Assembly (NCBI RefSeq): GCF_900113015.1
Contig: NZ_FONV01000010.1
Span: forward strand, 433,205 to 497,204
Source: Actinoplanes philippinensis
Lineage (GTDB): Bacteria > Actinomycetota > Actinomycetes > Mycobacteriales > Micromonosporaceae
Reading direction: 5' to 3'
DNA: 64,000 bases
Both the position numbers and the translations under genes were made by a program. A model generated the notes under the pieces. It had not been told where the DNA came from. It saw only the letters and a list, made by a program, of their open reading frames with translations, and ran no database searches. Below are positions 1 through 8,686 of this stretch, in pieces (position 1 is the stretch's first letter; every line of letters begins with the position of its first letter).

Positions 1-1183
1 CGATCTCGGCGTCCTCACCGGCCCGGGCTTCGAGCTGGGATTTCACGTCGCCGAGCACCCGGTTCAGGTCGACGTCGGTGAATCCGCTGGTGAGCCGGCC
101 GATCCGGGAGAAGGCGAGCAGATCGTTGATCAGGCGCTGCATGCGCTGGGCGCCGTCGACGGCGAAGCCGATGTACTGGTCGGCGCGGTCGTCGAGCTGC
201 CCGGCGTAGCGGCGCTGCAGGAGCTGGCAGAAGCTGGCCACCTTGCGCAGCGGCTCCTGCAGGTCGTGCGACGCGACGTAGGCGAACTGCTCCAGATCGC
301 GATTGGACCGGGTGAGCTCCTCGGCCTGGGACTGAAGCTGCTGATTGATCCACTCGACCTGCTGGCGCGCGAGGCGTACCTCGGAGAGTTCGGTGGCGAT
401 CTGCTGGCGCATCCGGTCGACGTCCTCGGCGAGGGCGACCAGGTCCGGTGAGCCGTAGTCGCTCTCGATGTGCCGCTCGTAGTCGCCGGCCGCGACCTGG
501 CGGATCTGCCCGGCGAGGTGCAGGATCGGCCGGCTGACCAGCCGGTCCAGCAGGATGAGCAGCAGCACGCCGGTGACCACGATGACGATCGCCGCGGCGA
601 TCTCGACGGCGACCAGGTTGCCGCTGGAGTTGCGGGCCGCCGCGGCGGTCTTGTCCCGCATCGTCAGGATCTCCGCCTGGAGCGTGTCGACGGCGGCCCG
701 GAGCCGGTCGAAGTCTCTGGTGTCGGTCGCCTCGATGCGCTGCTGGGCAGCCTCGGCGCCCTGGGTCCGGACGGTCTCGACCAGCGGCCCGGCCACATCG
801 GCACGCCACTTGGCGGCGAGCTGCTCCACCTGGTCGAGGGCGGCGCCGATCGCCGCGTCGTCCGGCCCCAGCAGTCTCCGGATCTCGGCGACCCGCTGCC
901 GTTCGGCGGCGACACCGTTGTCGTACGGCTCGAGGTTCTTCGGCACACCGGTGATCGCGTAGCCACGGACGCCGGTCTCCTGGTCGACGAGCGCCGTGCC
1001 CAGGTTCTGCCCGGCGACCCGCAGGGGCCCGGCCCGGTCGAGAACGTTGTCGACGGCGTTGTTGGCGGTGGCGGCGGTGATGGCGGCGGCCACCCCGAGG
1101 CCGCCGAGCAGGAGCCCGGCCGCGAGGCAGAGCGCGAAGATCCGCCCGCGCAGTGTCCAGCCGCGGATGTCGATCACGCTCAC
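1..1183 (-). CDS. CHASE3/HAMP sensor histidine kinase, 3' end cut by window edge
   Basis: A membrane-bound sensor kinase of the phytochrome/Cph1-like class. From the GTG start it reads an N-terminal membrane segment (about residues 14-36), a CHASE3-like extracellular region, a second membrane helix near 195-215, a HAMP linker, a coiled coil, and an H-box ASHDLQEPLR with the phospho-accepting His at about residue 306. The ATPase domain lies beyond base 1, so 394 codons are present. The GTG overlaps the stop of the upstream receiver-phosphatase gene (GTGA), which implies translational coupling and a shared signalling pathway. The product is unlikely to be anything other than a kinase, but its ligand cannot be predicted. 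Confidence 0.85.
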   Translation of the reverse strand, partial: MSVIDIRGWTLRGRIFALCLAAGLLLGGLGVAAAITAATANNAVDNVLDRAGPLRVAGQNLGTALVDQETGVRGYAITGVPKNLEPYDNGVAAERQRVAEIRRLLGPDDAAIGAALDQVEQLAAKWRADVAGPLVETVRTQGAEAAQQRIEATDTRDFDRLRAAVDTLQAEILTMRDKTAAAARNSSGNLVAVEIAAAIVIVVTGVLLLILLDRLVSRPILHLAGQIRQVAAGDYERHIESDYGSPDLVALAEDVDRMRQQIATELSEVRLARQQVEWINQQLQSQAEELTRSNRDLEQFAYVASHDLQEPLRKVASFCQLLQRRYAGQLDDRADQYIGFAVDGAQRMQRLINDLLAFSRIGRLTSGFTDVDLNRVLGDVKSQLEARAGEDAEI

Positions 1184-2379
1184 CGGCCACCGCCGCGGGA
1201 GATCAGCAGCATCGCCACGTCGTCGGTGAGGGGGCCGCCGTTGTCCTGGTCGGCGCGGGCCACGAGCCATTTCGGCAGCGCCTGCAACGGCAGGTCACGG
1301 GCGTCCGGCTCGTCGAGCAGCTGGCACAGCCCGCCGACGTCGAGCCGTTCGTCGCCCCCGCCGGTCCGGCCCTCGATCAGCCCGTCGGTGTACATCAGCA
1401 TGGACCAGTCATGTCCGTCGAACTCCAACTCGGTCGCCGGGGTGGGTGTGGGACGTACCCCGAGGACGATTCCGGTACGCACGGCGACCGGCGCGGCGCG
1501 GCCACCGGTGAGGACGACGGGTGGCGGGTGGCCGGCGACCCGGACGGTCGCTCGGTTGCGCGGCACGTCGATGACCGCGGACGCGACGGTGGCGAACACC
1601 TCACGGGCCCGCCGCTCGGACATCAGGACCTGCTCCAGCGACGGCAGCACCTGCTCCTCCGGCACTCCGGCCAGCACCAGCGCCCGCCAGGCGACCCGCA
1701 GCTCGACACCGAGGGCGGCCTCGTCGACGCCGTGCCCGCACACGTCGCCGACGATCACGTGCAGCCGGTCGTCGCCGACCTGCACCACGTCGTAGAAGTC
1801 GCCGCCGAGCAGCCCCATGGCCCGCCCGGAACGATAGAACGGTTCGACCGCGATGCCGAAGTCATCCCGTTTGAGCGGTTTGGGCAGCAGACCGCGTTCC
1901 AGTCGGGCGGACTCGGCCTCCCGCAGCTCGGCCTCGCGCAGCCGGCGGGCGTTCTCGTCGGCGCGTTTCCGCTCGACCGCATAGCGCAGCGACCGGATCA
2001 GCAGAACCCCGTCGACCTGGCCCTTGACCAGGTAGTCCTGGGCGCCCTCGGCGACCGCCTGCACGCCGAGGTGCTCGTCGGAGCGGCCGGTGAGCACGCA
2101 GACCGCGGCGCTGCCGGCCAGCGCGAGCAGCCGGCGCAGCCCGTCGATTCCCTCGGCGTCGGGCAGCCCGAGGTCGAGGAGCACGCACTCGACGCCGACG
2201 AGCAGCCCGCGGGCCTCGCGCAGGCTGGTGGCGACGGTCAGCTCGAACGGGGCGCCGGCTTCGGTGAGCAGTTCCCGGACGAGAAAGGCGTCACCCTCGT
2301 CGTCCTCGACGAGCAGGATTCGTAACCGTTCCAGCTGCTCTGTCGCGTATGTGCGGGGCGCGAGCGACCGCTCCGTCAT
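1180..2379 (-). CDS. Response regulator with PP2C/SpoIIE-type phosphatase output (RsbU-like)
   Basis: A receiver domain (residues about 19-135, acidic pair D26/D27, phospho-acceptor D69 in LLDLGLPD, Lys in YLVKGQ) is joined by a charged coiled-coil linker to a PPM/SpoIIE serine phosphatase domain with the metal motifs GGDFYDV, GDVCGHG and a terminal DDVAML. Proteins of this design dephosphorylate anti-sigma-factor antagonists when the receiver is phosphorylated. The ATG is chosen because the receiver begins shortly afterwards; upstream in-frame codons give a low-quality extension. It overlaps the downstream histidine kinase by four bases, making that kinase the likely phosphodonor. No anti-sigma factor or antagonist gene is visible nearby. 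Confidence 0.88.
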   Translation of the reverse strand: MTERSLAPRTYATEQLERLRILLVEDDEGDAFLVRELLTEAGAPFELTVATSLREARGLLVGVECVLLDLGLPDAEGIDGLRRLLALAGSAAVCVLTGRSDEHLGVQAVAEGAQDYLVKGQVDGVLLIRSLRYAVERKRADENARRLREAELREAESARLERGLLPKPLKRDDFGIAVEPFYRSGRAMGLLGGDFYDVVQVGDDRLHVIVGDVCGHGVDEAALGVELRVAWRALVLAGVPEEQVLPSLEQVLMSERRAREVFATVASAVIDVPRNRATVRVAGHPPPVVLTGGRAAPVAVRTGIVLGVRPTPTPATELEFDGHDWSMLMYTDGLIEGRTGGGDERLDVGGLCQLLDEPDARDLPLQALPKWLVARADQDNGGPLTDDVAMLLISRGGGR

Positions 2380-2452
2380 TCCGATTCCCCACTCGACGCA
2401 TAGGTGACCCGCAAATCGTGTACCACTGGGCCGCGCTGCACAACTTCGGTCA

Positions 2453-2794
2453 TCACGGGGAGTCTTCACCGGTGGTGGCGACACGTCGCGCGTGCTCGGC
2501 CATCACCTGGCCGAGGATGCCGTGCAACTGCCCGCAGTCCCGGCAGTGCAGGTTCTCGTCGAGGTGCCGGCCACCGCAGTTGCTGCAGTTGCCCCGGTCC
2601 TCCGGATCCCGATAGGACTCCAGTGCCCGGCACATGGCCCGGATCACATGGTCACTGAGGGTGAAGACGTCCTCGCCGAGCGCGGTGCGCACGCCGATGA
2701 CGGCCACGGGAGCCACGTCCGGGTGTGGGTTGTAGGGCGACACCCGGTCGATGAAGGCGGCGATGACGGCGGCTGGGTCGAGCGGCGTAGTCAC
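2453..2794 (-). CDS. Small zinc-ribbon protein of unknown function
   Basis: A 113-residue soluble protein with a GTG start. Its C-terminal half contains two CxxC pairs (CSNC and CRDC, about residues 69-86) spaced as a zinc ribbon, followed by a short helix. The N-terminal half is helical and has no motif I recognise. It is transcribed in the same direction as the receiver-phosphatase gene, 73 bases upstream of it, and divergently from the M28 peptidase gene. A DNA- or protein-binding role is possible, but function is unknown. Confidence 0.7.
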   Translation of the reverse strand: MTTPLDPAAVIAAFIDRVSPYNPHPDVAPVAVIGVRTALGEDVFTLSDHVIRAMCRALESYRDPEDRGNCSNCGGRHLDENLHCRDCGQLHGILGQVMAEHARRVATTGEDSP

Positions 2795-2869
2795 CCGGAC
2801 AACGCTATTGCACGCGCTGATGGATCTTCGGGGTACCCGCCGGGCGTACCCGGACTGTTAGATGTCCCC

Positions 2870-5182
2870 ATGCACGACTCCGCCCTCGTCCGCCCGGCTC
2901 GCCGCGGTCTCGCCGCAGCCGCGGCCCTGGCCGTTCTCGTCCTGGCCGGCCTCGCCGCGATCCGATCGGTTCAACCGCCCGCGGCGCGAGCGGCGACGGC
3001 CCCGGCGAGCGATTTCAGCGCGGAGCGGGCGTTCGAGACGGTACGCACGATCGCCACCACCCCGCACCCGGCCGGGAGTCCCGCCAACGACCGGGTCCGC
3101 GAGCACCTGGTGGCGGCGCTGTCCGGCCTGGGCCTGTCGCCGGAGGTGCAGGACACGGTGTCGGAGCAGGGCGCCGGTCTGTCCTCGTCGGCGGGCGGGA
3201 CCGGCCTGGCACGGGTCCGCAACGTGGTCGCCGTGATTCCCGGCACGTCGTCCACCGGACGGGTGTTCCTCATCGCGCACTACGACTCGGCGCAGGTCGC
3301 GCCGGGCGCCAACGACGACGGCGCGGGCACGTCGACGATCCTGGAGACGGCGCGGGCGCTGGTCGCCGGGGAGCGGCCGCGCAACGACGTGGTGCTGGTG
3401 CTGACCGACGCCGAGGAGGCGTGTCTCTGCGGGGCGAAGGCGTTCGTGGAGCAGCATCCGCTGGCCCGGGACGGCGGCGTGGCGCTGAACCTGGAGGCGC
3501 GCGGCAGCAGTGGCCCGGCGATCATGTTCGAGACGTCCGAGGGCAACCGGCGGCTGGTGGAGACGTACGCGAAGACGCCGTACCCGGTCGGCACGTCGTT
3601 CGCGGTGGAGATCTACCGGTTGCTGCCCAATGACACCGACTTCACCCCGTTCCGCGAGTCGCCGCTGTTCCAGGGCCTGAACACCGCCTACATCGACGGG
3701 GCCGCCGTTTATCACGCGCCGACCGACGTGCCGGAGGCGATGGACCGGGACAGCCTCCAGCACCACGGCGACAACGCGCTCGCCCTGGCCCGCGAGTTCG
3801 GCGCCCTCGACCTGCGGGAGCTGACGGGCGGCGGGGACGCCACCTACTTCCCGGTGCCCGGCCTGCTGGTGCGCTATCCGGGTGGGCTGGTGTGGCCGCT
3901 GGCGGTGCTGGCCCTGGTGGCGGTGATCGCGCTGGGCTGGGTGGTCCGGCGCCGGCTGTTCGCCGGGATCGCGCTGTCCCTGCTGCCGATCATCGTCGCG
4001 CCGGTCCTGGCGCAGGGCCTGTGGGCGCTGCTGAAACTGGTCCGTCCCGAGTACGGCGGGCTGCCGATCGACCCGTACCGTCCGATGTGGTATCGACTCG
4101 CGGTGATCGCCCTGTCCGCGACGGTCATCCTGGTCTGGTATGCCCTGCTCCGCCGCCGGATCGGCCCGGCGGCCCTGGCCGTCGGCGGCCTGACCTGGCT
4201 GGCCGTGTTCGGTGTCGTGCTGGCCGCGCCGGCCCCGGGCGGTTCCTACCTGGCCGCGCTGCCGGCCCTCGCGGTCGCGGTGTCCGCCCTGATCGCGACC
4301 CGGGTGGGCGAGAAGACAGCCGTCGCGGTCCTCCTCGTCGGCGCGCTGATCCCGATCGTCGTCCTGCTGCCGGCCGTGGTGATGCTCTTCCCCGCGCTCG
4401 GCATGCCGATGGCCGGCGTCGGCGCGTTCCTCACCGTGTTGCTCGGCCTCGCGCTGCTGCCGGTGCTCGACCTGCTCCACCCGGCCCCGAGCGGCGCCCG
4501 CGGCATGAACGCGCTGAAGGCCCGCCGCCTCGGCGCCGTCCCGACGCTGGCCGCGGCGGTGGCGGTGGTCGTGTGCACGACGACCGGCCTGGCCGTCGAC
4601 GGGTTCGACGAGGAGCACCCGTCGCTCACCCACCTCATGTACGCGCTGGACGCCGACAACGGCACGGCCCGCTGGCTGAGCGAGGAGACCACACCGCAGG
4701 AATGGACCTCGCGGTACGTCACCGGCGAACCGGCCACGGTCACCGGCACCCTTCCGGCCTTCGGCGCGGAGAAGCTGCGGACCGGCCCGGCGCAGGCGGC
4801 GACCCTCCCGGCCCCGGCGCTCACCCTGCTCTCCGAGCAGAGGTCCGGCGATCAGCGGATCATGAAACTGCTGCTCGCCCCGCAGCGCGCGGTCCGCTTC
4901 ACCACGCTGCACGTGTCCGCGGAGGTCGTCTCGGCGACGATCGGTGGCCGTACCCTCGCGGGTGGCCCCTCGGGCTGGGGTTTCGTCTTCCATGCGCCGG
5001 CCGGGACCGGCGTCGAGATCACCCTCACGGTCCGGTCCGCCGGCCCGGTCACCTTCCGGGCGATGGACGGCAGCGACGGTCTGTCCGCCCTGCCGGGCTT
5101 CCAGCCCAGGCCTCCGGGGGTCGGCGTTCTCGGTTCGCACAGCAGCGAGCTGGTCGCGGTCGCAAAGACCTACACCCTCTAG
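2870..5182 (+). CDS. M28-family metallopeptidase with C-terminal multi-pass membrane domain
   Basis: A 770-residue protein with an N-terminal signal/anchor helix and a zinc aminopeptidase domain of family M28 (about residues 45-310). The two-zinc ligands are recognisable in order: AHYDS, NDDGAG, TDAEE, LEARG and YHAPTD. About eight hydrophobic helices follow (residues 335-580) and then a C-terminal extracellular beta-rich domain. This is the layout of the ERMP1/Fxna-like peptidases and implies a membrane-held enzyme whose catalytic domain faces outside. The ATG follows the GTC CCC codons directly; no strong ribosome-binding site is visible. Substrate is unknown. Confidence 0.88.
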   Translation: MHDSALVRPARRGLAAAAALAVLVLAGLAAIRSVQPPAARAATAPASDFSAERAFETVRTIATTPHPAGSPANDRVREHLVAALSGLGLSPEVQDTVSEQGAGLSSSAGGTGLARVRNVVAVIPGTSSTGRVFLIAHYDSAQVAPGANDDGAGTSTILETARALVAGERPRNDVVLVLTDAEEACLCGAKAFVEQHPLARDGGVALNLEARGSSGPAIMFETSEGNRRLVETYAKTPYPVGTSFAVEIYRLLPNDTDFTPFRESPLFQGLNTAYIDGAAVYHAPTDVPEAMDRDSLQHHGDNALALAREFGALDLRELTGGGDATYFPVPGLLVRYPGGLVWPLAVLALVAVIALGWVVRRRLFAGIALSLLPIIVAPVLAQGLWALLKLVRPEYGGLPIDPYRPMWYRLAVIALSATVILVWYALLRRRIGPAALAVGGLTWLAVFGVVLAAPAPGGSYLAALPALAVAVSALIATRVGEKTAVAVLLVGALIPIVVLLPAVVMLFPALGMPMAGVGAFLTVLLGLALLPVLDLLHPAPSGARGMNALKARRLGAVPTLAAAVAVVVCTTTGLAVDGFDEEHPSLTHLMYALDADNGTARWLSEETTPQEWTSRYVTGEPATVTGTLPAFGAEKLRTGPAQAATLPAPALTLLSEQRSGDQRIMKLLLAPQRAVRFTTLHVSAEVVSATIGGRTLAGGPSGWGFVFHAPAGTGVEITLTVRSAGPVTFRAMDGSDGLSALPGFQPRPPGVGVLGSHSSELVAVAKTYTL

Positions 5183-5189
5183 GCGGTAC

Positions 5190-5229
5190 GGGCTACGCGC
5201 CCCGGCCTCACGCAAGAGGCGCGTGGCCC
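5190..5229. terminator. Hairpin between convergent genes
   Basis: A 12-bp stem (GGGCTACGCGCC with GGCGCGTGGCCC, one G-U pair) sits just after the M28 peptidase stop and just beyond the end of the convergent Smr gene. There is no T-tract, so it is a candidate bidirectional stem-loop terminator only. Confidence 0.45.
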
Positions 5230-5239
5230 GAACCGTCCT

Positions 5240-5527
5240 TCACTGGCGACCGCGACCGCGACGGCCGGTGGGCGCGTCGAACCGGAAGTGCACGAAGAGC
5301 CGCCCCCAGTTGTCCCCGTCCTTCTCGACCCGGTGATAGAGCTGCTTGATCTCTTTCTGGTCGAGGAAGCGGATGACCTTCTTCTTCAGGGCGCCGCTGC
5401 CCTTGCCGGGGATGATCTCGACGAGGGTGGCCTTCTTCTGGATCGCCTCGTCGATGATCCCGCGGAGGGCGCGGTCGATCTCGTGACCCTTGTTGAAGAT
5501 GTCGTGCAGGTCCAGCTTCAGCTTCAC
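5240..5527 (-). CDS. Smr-domain protein
   Basis: A small (95-residue) stand-alone Smr domain: the conserved KLDLHDI opening and the PGKGSGALKKKV loop are both present. Smr domains bind structured nucleic acid and many have nicking or RNase activity. The GTG start is chosen because it directly follows the stop of the TPR gene upstream and has an AGGG eight bases before it; a GTG 39 bases further upstream would overlap that gene. The two genes are probably co-transcribed. The acidic and basic surface fits nucleic-acid binding, but activity here is inferred. Confidence 0.78.
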   Translation of the reverse strand: MKLKLDLHDIFNKGHEIDRALRGIIDEAIQKKATLVEIIPGKGSGALKKKVIRFLDQKEIKQLYHRVEKDGDNWGRLFVHFRFDAPTGRRGRGRQ

Positions 5528-5538
5528 GAAAAGAGACC

Positions 5539-5910
5539 CTACGCCGCCGACGACTTGCCGAGCCACGTCTCGACCCGGCGCAGCGCCTCCTGGTAATCGG
5601 TCTGCGTCTTCATCGCGGCGGCCAGGCGCAGGTGCGGTAAGGCCTCACGGAAACGGCCGGCCCGCTCCAGGGTCCGGCCGAGCACGTGGTGCGCGTAGTG
5701 ATCCGAAGGATCATGCTCGATCAACACCCTGAGCTGGGCCTCCGCCCCGTTCAGCTGAGCCGAGTTGAAGTAGGCCCTCGCCAGCAGCTGCCGGACCGCG
5801 GTGTTGTGCGGCTCCGCCTCGACTATCGGCTCGAGCAGCCTGGCGGCGCCGAGCGGGTCGCCGGACTCGAAGAAGAAGGTGGCCCTGCGGTAGTCCTCGA
5901 GAAGATCCAT
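5539..5910 (-). CDS. Tetratricopeptide-repeat protein
   Basis: A soluble protein of 123 residues built of about three TPR units: the pattern of small residues and AxxxL helices is clear around LLEPIVEAEPHN, RVLIEHDPSDHYA and LGRTLERAGRFREAL. TPR proteins are scaffolds for protein contacts. The ATG at this position is preceded by GAGGAG; a longer in-frame start exists but lacks a site. It lies immediately upstream of the Smr-domain gene, with only 11 bases between them. Partner unknown. Confidence 0.78.
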   Translation of the reverse strand: MDLLEDYRRATFFFESGDPLGAARLLEPIVEAEPHNTAVRQLLARAYFNSAQLNGAEAQLRVLIEHDPSDHYAHHVLGRTLERAGRFREALPHLRLAAAMKTQTDYQEALRRVETWLGKSSAA

Positions 5911-5992
5911 CGTGCAACTCCTCACGCTCGCGCCGCGCTTTGACCAACGCTCGCACAACATCGCCCCGACATCGAGTGTTCCCCCGATACGA

Positions 5993-6006
5993 GGTTGTCA
6001 ACAACC
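5993..6006. promoter_or_regulatory. Inverted repeat GGTTGT-CA-ACAACC, possible operator
   Basis: A 6-bp inverted repeat with a 2-base spacer lies between the divergent TPR gene and two-component pair. The core TTGTCAACAA recurs upstream of the DUF3500 gene at 33273-33282 in reverse orientation. Such cores resemble MarR- or TetR-type operators, but the regulator is not identifiable here. Confidence 0.35.
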
Positions 6007-6157
6007 GATCCTCAGGCACCTGATTCGCCGTGCCGAAAACCATGACGGACCCGGATGTGTACGCACTGTGCCGCTCGCATGAGACGGCTGTCAGAGACAC
6101 AGCCGGCACACAGGAAACAGAAAGCCGACGCTGAGCGTCAGGCACCACAGTAGGGGC

Positions 6158-6895
6158 ATGACGATGGCGAACGCAGAACCCAGCACCGAGCTCCGCCGGC
6201 CCGACGGGACCCCGGTCCGGGTGCTCGTGGTCGACGACGAACCGACCCTGGCCGAGCTGCTCTCGATGGCGCTCCGCTACGAGGGATGGGATGTGAAGAG
6301 CGCCGGCGACGGCATGACCGCCGTCCGGACCGCCCGCGACTTCCGCCCCGACGCCGTCGTCCTCGACATGATGCTGCCCGACATCGACGGCCTGGAGGTG
6401 CTGCGCCGGCTGCGGGGCGAGTCCCCCGAGGTGCCGGTGCTCTTCCTCACCGCCAAGGACTCCGTGGAGGACCGGATCACCGGCCTCACCGCGGGGGGCG
6501 ACGACTACGTGACCAAGCCGTTCAGCCTGGAAGAGGTGGTGGCCCGGCTGCGCGGCCTGATGCGGCGGATGGGGCACGCCCCGATGCGTACCGAGTCGCA
6601 GCTCGTCGTCGGCGACCTCACACTGGACGAGGACTCGCACGAGGTGCGCCGCGGCGGCGACCTGATCACGCTGACCGCGACCGAGTTCGAACTGCTGCGC
6701 TACCTCATGCGTAACCCGCGGCGGGTGCTGAGCAAGCCGCAGATCCTCGACCGGGTCTGGAACTACGACTTCGGAGGACAGGCGAACGTGGTCGAGCTCT
6801 ACATCTCCTACCTACGCAAGAAGATCGACGCCGGCCGCACGCCGATGATCCACACCATGCGCGGCGCGGGCTACGTCCTGAAGCCGGCCGACTGA
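6158..6895 (+). CDS. OmpR/PhoB-family response regulator
   Basis: Receiver domain (residues about 20-135; acidic pair D26/D27, phospho-acceptor D70 in VVLDMMLPD, Lys in YVTKPF) followed by a winged-helix DNA-binding domain of the OmpR type ending in HTMRGAGYVLKP. Length of 245 residues is normal. The start ATG follows TAGGGG closely; a second ATG two codons later is possible. It is followed two bases later by its cognate histidine kinase. The 18-residue N-terminal extension before the receiver is common in actinobacterial members. The regulon cannot be predicted from sequence. Confidence 0.93.
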   Translation: MTMANAEPSTELRRPDGTPVRVLVVDDEPTLAELLSMALRYEGWDVKSAGDGMTAVRTARDFRPDAVVLDMMLPDIDGLEVLRRLRGESPEVPVLFLTAKDSVEDRITGLTAGGDDYVTKPFSLEEVVARLRGLMRRMGHAPMRTESQLVVGDLTLDEDSHEVRRGGDLITLTATEFELLRYLMRNPRRVLSKPQILDRVWNYDFGGQANVVELYISYLRKKIDAGRTPMIHTMRGAGYVLKPAD

Positions 6896-6897
6896 CC

Positions 6898-8538
6898 ATG
6901 CCCGCAGCCGCCCCGACCCGCAGGACCCGGCCCTCCCGGCCGTCCCGCCCCGCCTGGCGCGACCCGGCGGGCTGGCCTCTGCGCACCCGCATCGTCGCCA
7001 CCATGATCGCGCTGCTCGCGGTGCTGGGCCTGGTCGTCGGCGGCACCGCCGAGCTCTACCTGCACAAATCGCTCTATCACCAGCTCGACGAGAAGCTGGC
7101 CGAAACACAGAAGTTCGGGGTCCGCGGCGGGGGTGGCAGCTGGGGCAAACCACCCGGCGATGGCCCGAGCACGAAGTCGGAGGGAAGCCCACTCGACTCC
7201 CCACCGCCGAACGTCGACCGCGGCTCGCTGCTGATCTTCCTCGATGCGACAGACGGCAGCTTCAAAGGCGGCGGCAAGATCGTTGCCGATGAAGCAGAGA
7301 GCGCCACCGGCTTCTTCGGCAACTATTACGACCGACCCGGCGACGAAGCTCTGAGCAGCCTGTACGCGACCATGATCGCGGCGGGCGAGGACCACGCCAT
7401 CGACGTCGACGTCACCGTCCGCGACACGACCAACGAGTACTACACGGTCGCCGAAAGAAAGAGGATCGGCAACAACGAATACCTCGTCATCACCGCGCTG
7501 TCACTGGAGGACACCAATCACACGCTCCGCACGGTCGCGCTATTCACCGGCTGCGTCGTCGTGGGGTCGCTGCTCATCGCGGGCTGGGGTGGGGCGCTCA
7601 TCGTCCGCCGTACCCTCAAGCCTCTCGACCGTGTCGCGGCCACCGCGACGCGCGTGTCGGAATTGCGGCTGGACCGTGGCGAGGTGCGGCTCGCGCAGCG
7701 GGTGCCCGAGGCCGACACCGACCCGCGCACCGAGGTCGGCCAGGTCGGCGCCGCGCTGAACCGGATGCTCGATCACGTCGGCAACGCCCTGGAGGCGCGG
7801 CACGCGTCGGAGATGCAGGTCCGCCAGTTCGTCGCGGACGCCAGCCACGAGTTGCGCACCCCGCTGGCCGCGATCCGTGGGTACGCCGAGTTGAGCCGCC
7901 GCAGCCGCCAGGTCGTCCCGGACGAGATCTCGCACGTGCTGAACCGGGTCGAGTCCGAGGCGAAGCGGATGACCGCCCTGGTGGAGGATCTGCTGCTGCT
8001 GGCCCGCCTGGACGCCGGCCGCCCGCTGGCCCAGGATCCGGTCGACCTGACCATGCTGGCTGTCGACGCGACGAGTGACGCGCACGCCGCCGGCCCGTCG
8101 CACTACTGGCAGCTGGATCTGCCGGACGAGCCGGTCACCGTGATCGGCGACGGCGCCCGCCTGCATCAGGTGGTGGCGAACCTGCTGGCCAACGCGCGTA
8201 CCCACACGCCGGAGGGCTCGACCGTGACGGTGAAGGTCGGCGCCGTGCCGAACGCCGCCGTGATCCAGGTCATCGACAACGGACCGGGCATCCAGCCGGA
8301 TGTGGTGCCGCGGATCTTCGAGCGGTTCGCGCGGGGTGACAGCTCGCGGTCGCGGGCGGCCGGCAGCACCGGTCTGGGCCTGTCGATCGTGCATGCCGTG
8401 GTCACTTCGCACCGCGGCAAGGTCGGTGTGCAGAGTCGTCCCGGTCAGACCGTTTTCACGGTGATGCTCCCGCTCGGGCCGCCACCTGTCGTCCCAACAG
8501 CTGAACAGCGGCCCCAGATGCTGCACCCGGTGGGCTGA
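6898..8538 (+). CDS. Sensor histidine kinase, partner of the upstream OmpR-type regulator
   Basis: A 546-residue membrane sensor kinase. A basic N-terminus precedes membrane helix 1 (about residues 31-52). A 145-residue extracellular domain with a glycine/proline-rich stretch follows, then helix 2 (about 210-235), a HAMP domain, and a HisKA domain with ASHELRTPL and His317. The ATPase domain contains the N-box NLLANARTH, DNGPGI and GLGLSIV. It starts two bases after the regulator's stop, so the two form an operon. The extracellular domain matches no sensor I can name. All kinase motifs are intact. Confidence 0.93.
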   Translation: MPAAAPTRRTRPSRPSRPAWRDPAGWPLRTRIVATMIALLAVLGLVVGGTAELYLHKSLYHQLDEKLAETQKFGVRGGGGSWGKPPGDGPSTKSEGSPLDSPPPNVDRGSLLIFLDATDGSFKGGGKIVADEAESATGFFGNYYDRPGDEALSSLYATMIAAGEDHAIDVDVTVRDTTNEYYTVAERKRIGNNEYLVITALSLEDTNHTLRTVALFTGCVVVGSLLIAGWGGALIVRRTLKPLDRVAATATRVSELRLDRGEVRLAQRVPEADTDPRTEVGQVGAALNRMLDHVGNALEARHASEMQVRQFVADASHELRTPLAAIRGYAELSRRSRQVVPDEISHVLNRVESEAKRMTALVEDLLLLARLDAGRPLAQDPVDLTMLAVDATSDAHAAGPSHYWQLDLPDEPVTVIGDGARLHQVVANLLANARTHTPEGSTVTVKVGAVPNAAVIQVIDNGPGIQPDVVPRIFERFARGDSSRSRAAGSTGLGLSIVHAVVTSHRGKVGVQSRPGQTVFTVMLPLGPPPVVPTAEQRPQMLHPVG

Positions 8539-8544
8539 AGTGGC

Positions 8545-8550
8545 TATGCT
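8545..8550 (+). promoter_or_regulatory. -10 element (TATGCT) for the aromatic leader transcript
   Basis: TATGCT ends seven bases before the leader ATG, the spacing expected for a transcript starting at or one base before that ATG. This implies leaderless translation of the leader peptide. No convincing -35 is seen. Confidence 0.55.
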
Positions 8551-8557
8551 GGCGGGC

Positions 8558-8629
8558 ATGTCTCGCACGTGGTCGTTCTATTGGTTTACGAGGCCGGCTC
8601 AAGCCGGTGCCTCGGCCATGACCGCATGA
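8558..8629 (+). CDS. Aromatic-amino-acid attenuation leader peptide
   Basis: A 23-codon open frame beginning MSRTWSFYWFTRP. Residues 5-10 include Trp, Phe, Tyr, Trp and Phe, a run of all three aromatic residues that is very unlikely by chance and typical of ribosome-mediated attenuator leaders. It is immediately followed by mutually exclusive hairpins and an intrinsic terminator ahead of the DAHP synthase gene. A ribosome stalled at these codons would sense charged tRNA for Trp, Phe and Tyr, the end products of the pathway whose first enzyme is encoded next. The peptide itself probably has no function. A similar leader upstream of a DAHP synthase is known in Corynebacterium (recalled, not checked). 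Confidence 0.82.
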   Translation: MSRTWSFYWFTRPAQAGASAMTA

Positions 8630-8686
8630 CCTGAGACACCCGCCAGAGCCGGCTGAGGCAGCGACGATGTCGCTGCCTTTTTGTTT
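8590..8686 (+). promoter_or_regulatory. Transcription attenuator of the DAHP synthase gene
   Basis: Three alternative structures can be drawn. Hairpin 1:2 pairs GAGGC (8590-8594) with GCCTC (8609-8613), with an inner CGGC/GCCG helix. The antiterminator pairs TGCCTCGGCC (8608-8617) with GGCTGAGGCA (8651-8660), ten pairs with one G-U. The terminator arm (8657-8665) shares bases with the antiterminator. A ribosome stalled at the Trp/Phe/Tyr codons would block hairpin 1:2 and favour the antiterminator. CAGAGCCGG (8644-8652) can also pair with CCGGCTCTG (8699-8707), closing an outer helix. Confidence 0.75.
8656..8686 (+). terminator. Intrinsic terminator of the attenuator
   Basis: A perfect 9-bp stem (GGCAGCGAC / GTCGCTGCC) with a 3-base loop is followed by TTTTTGTTT. 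This is a textbook rho-independent terminator placed upstream of, not after, a gene. Confidence 0.85.
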
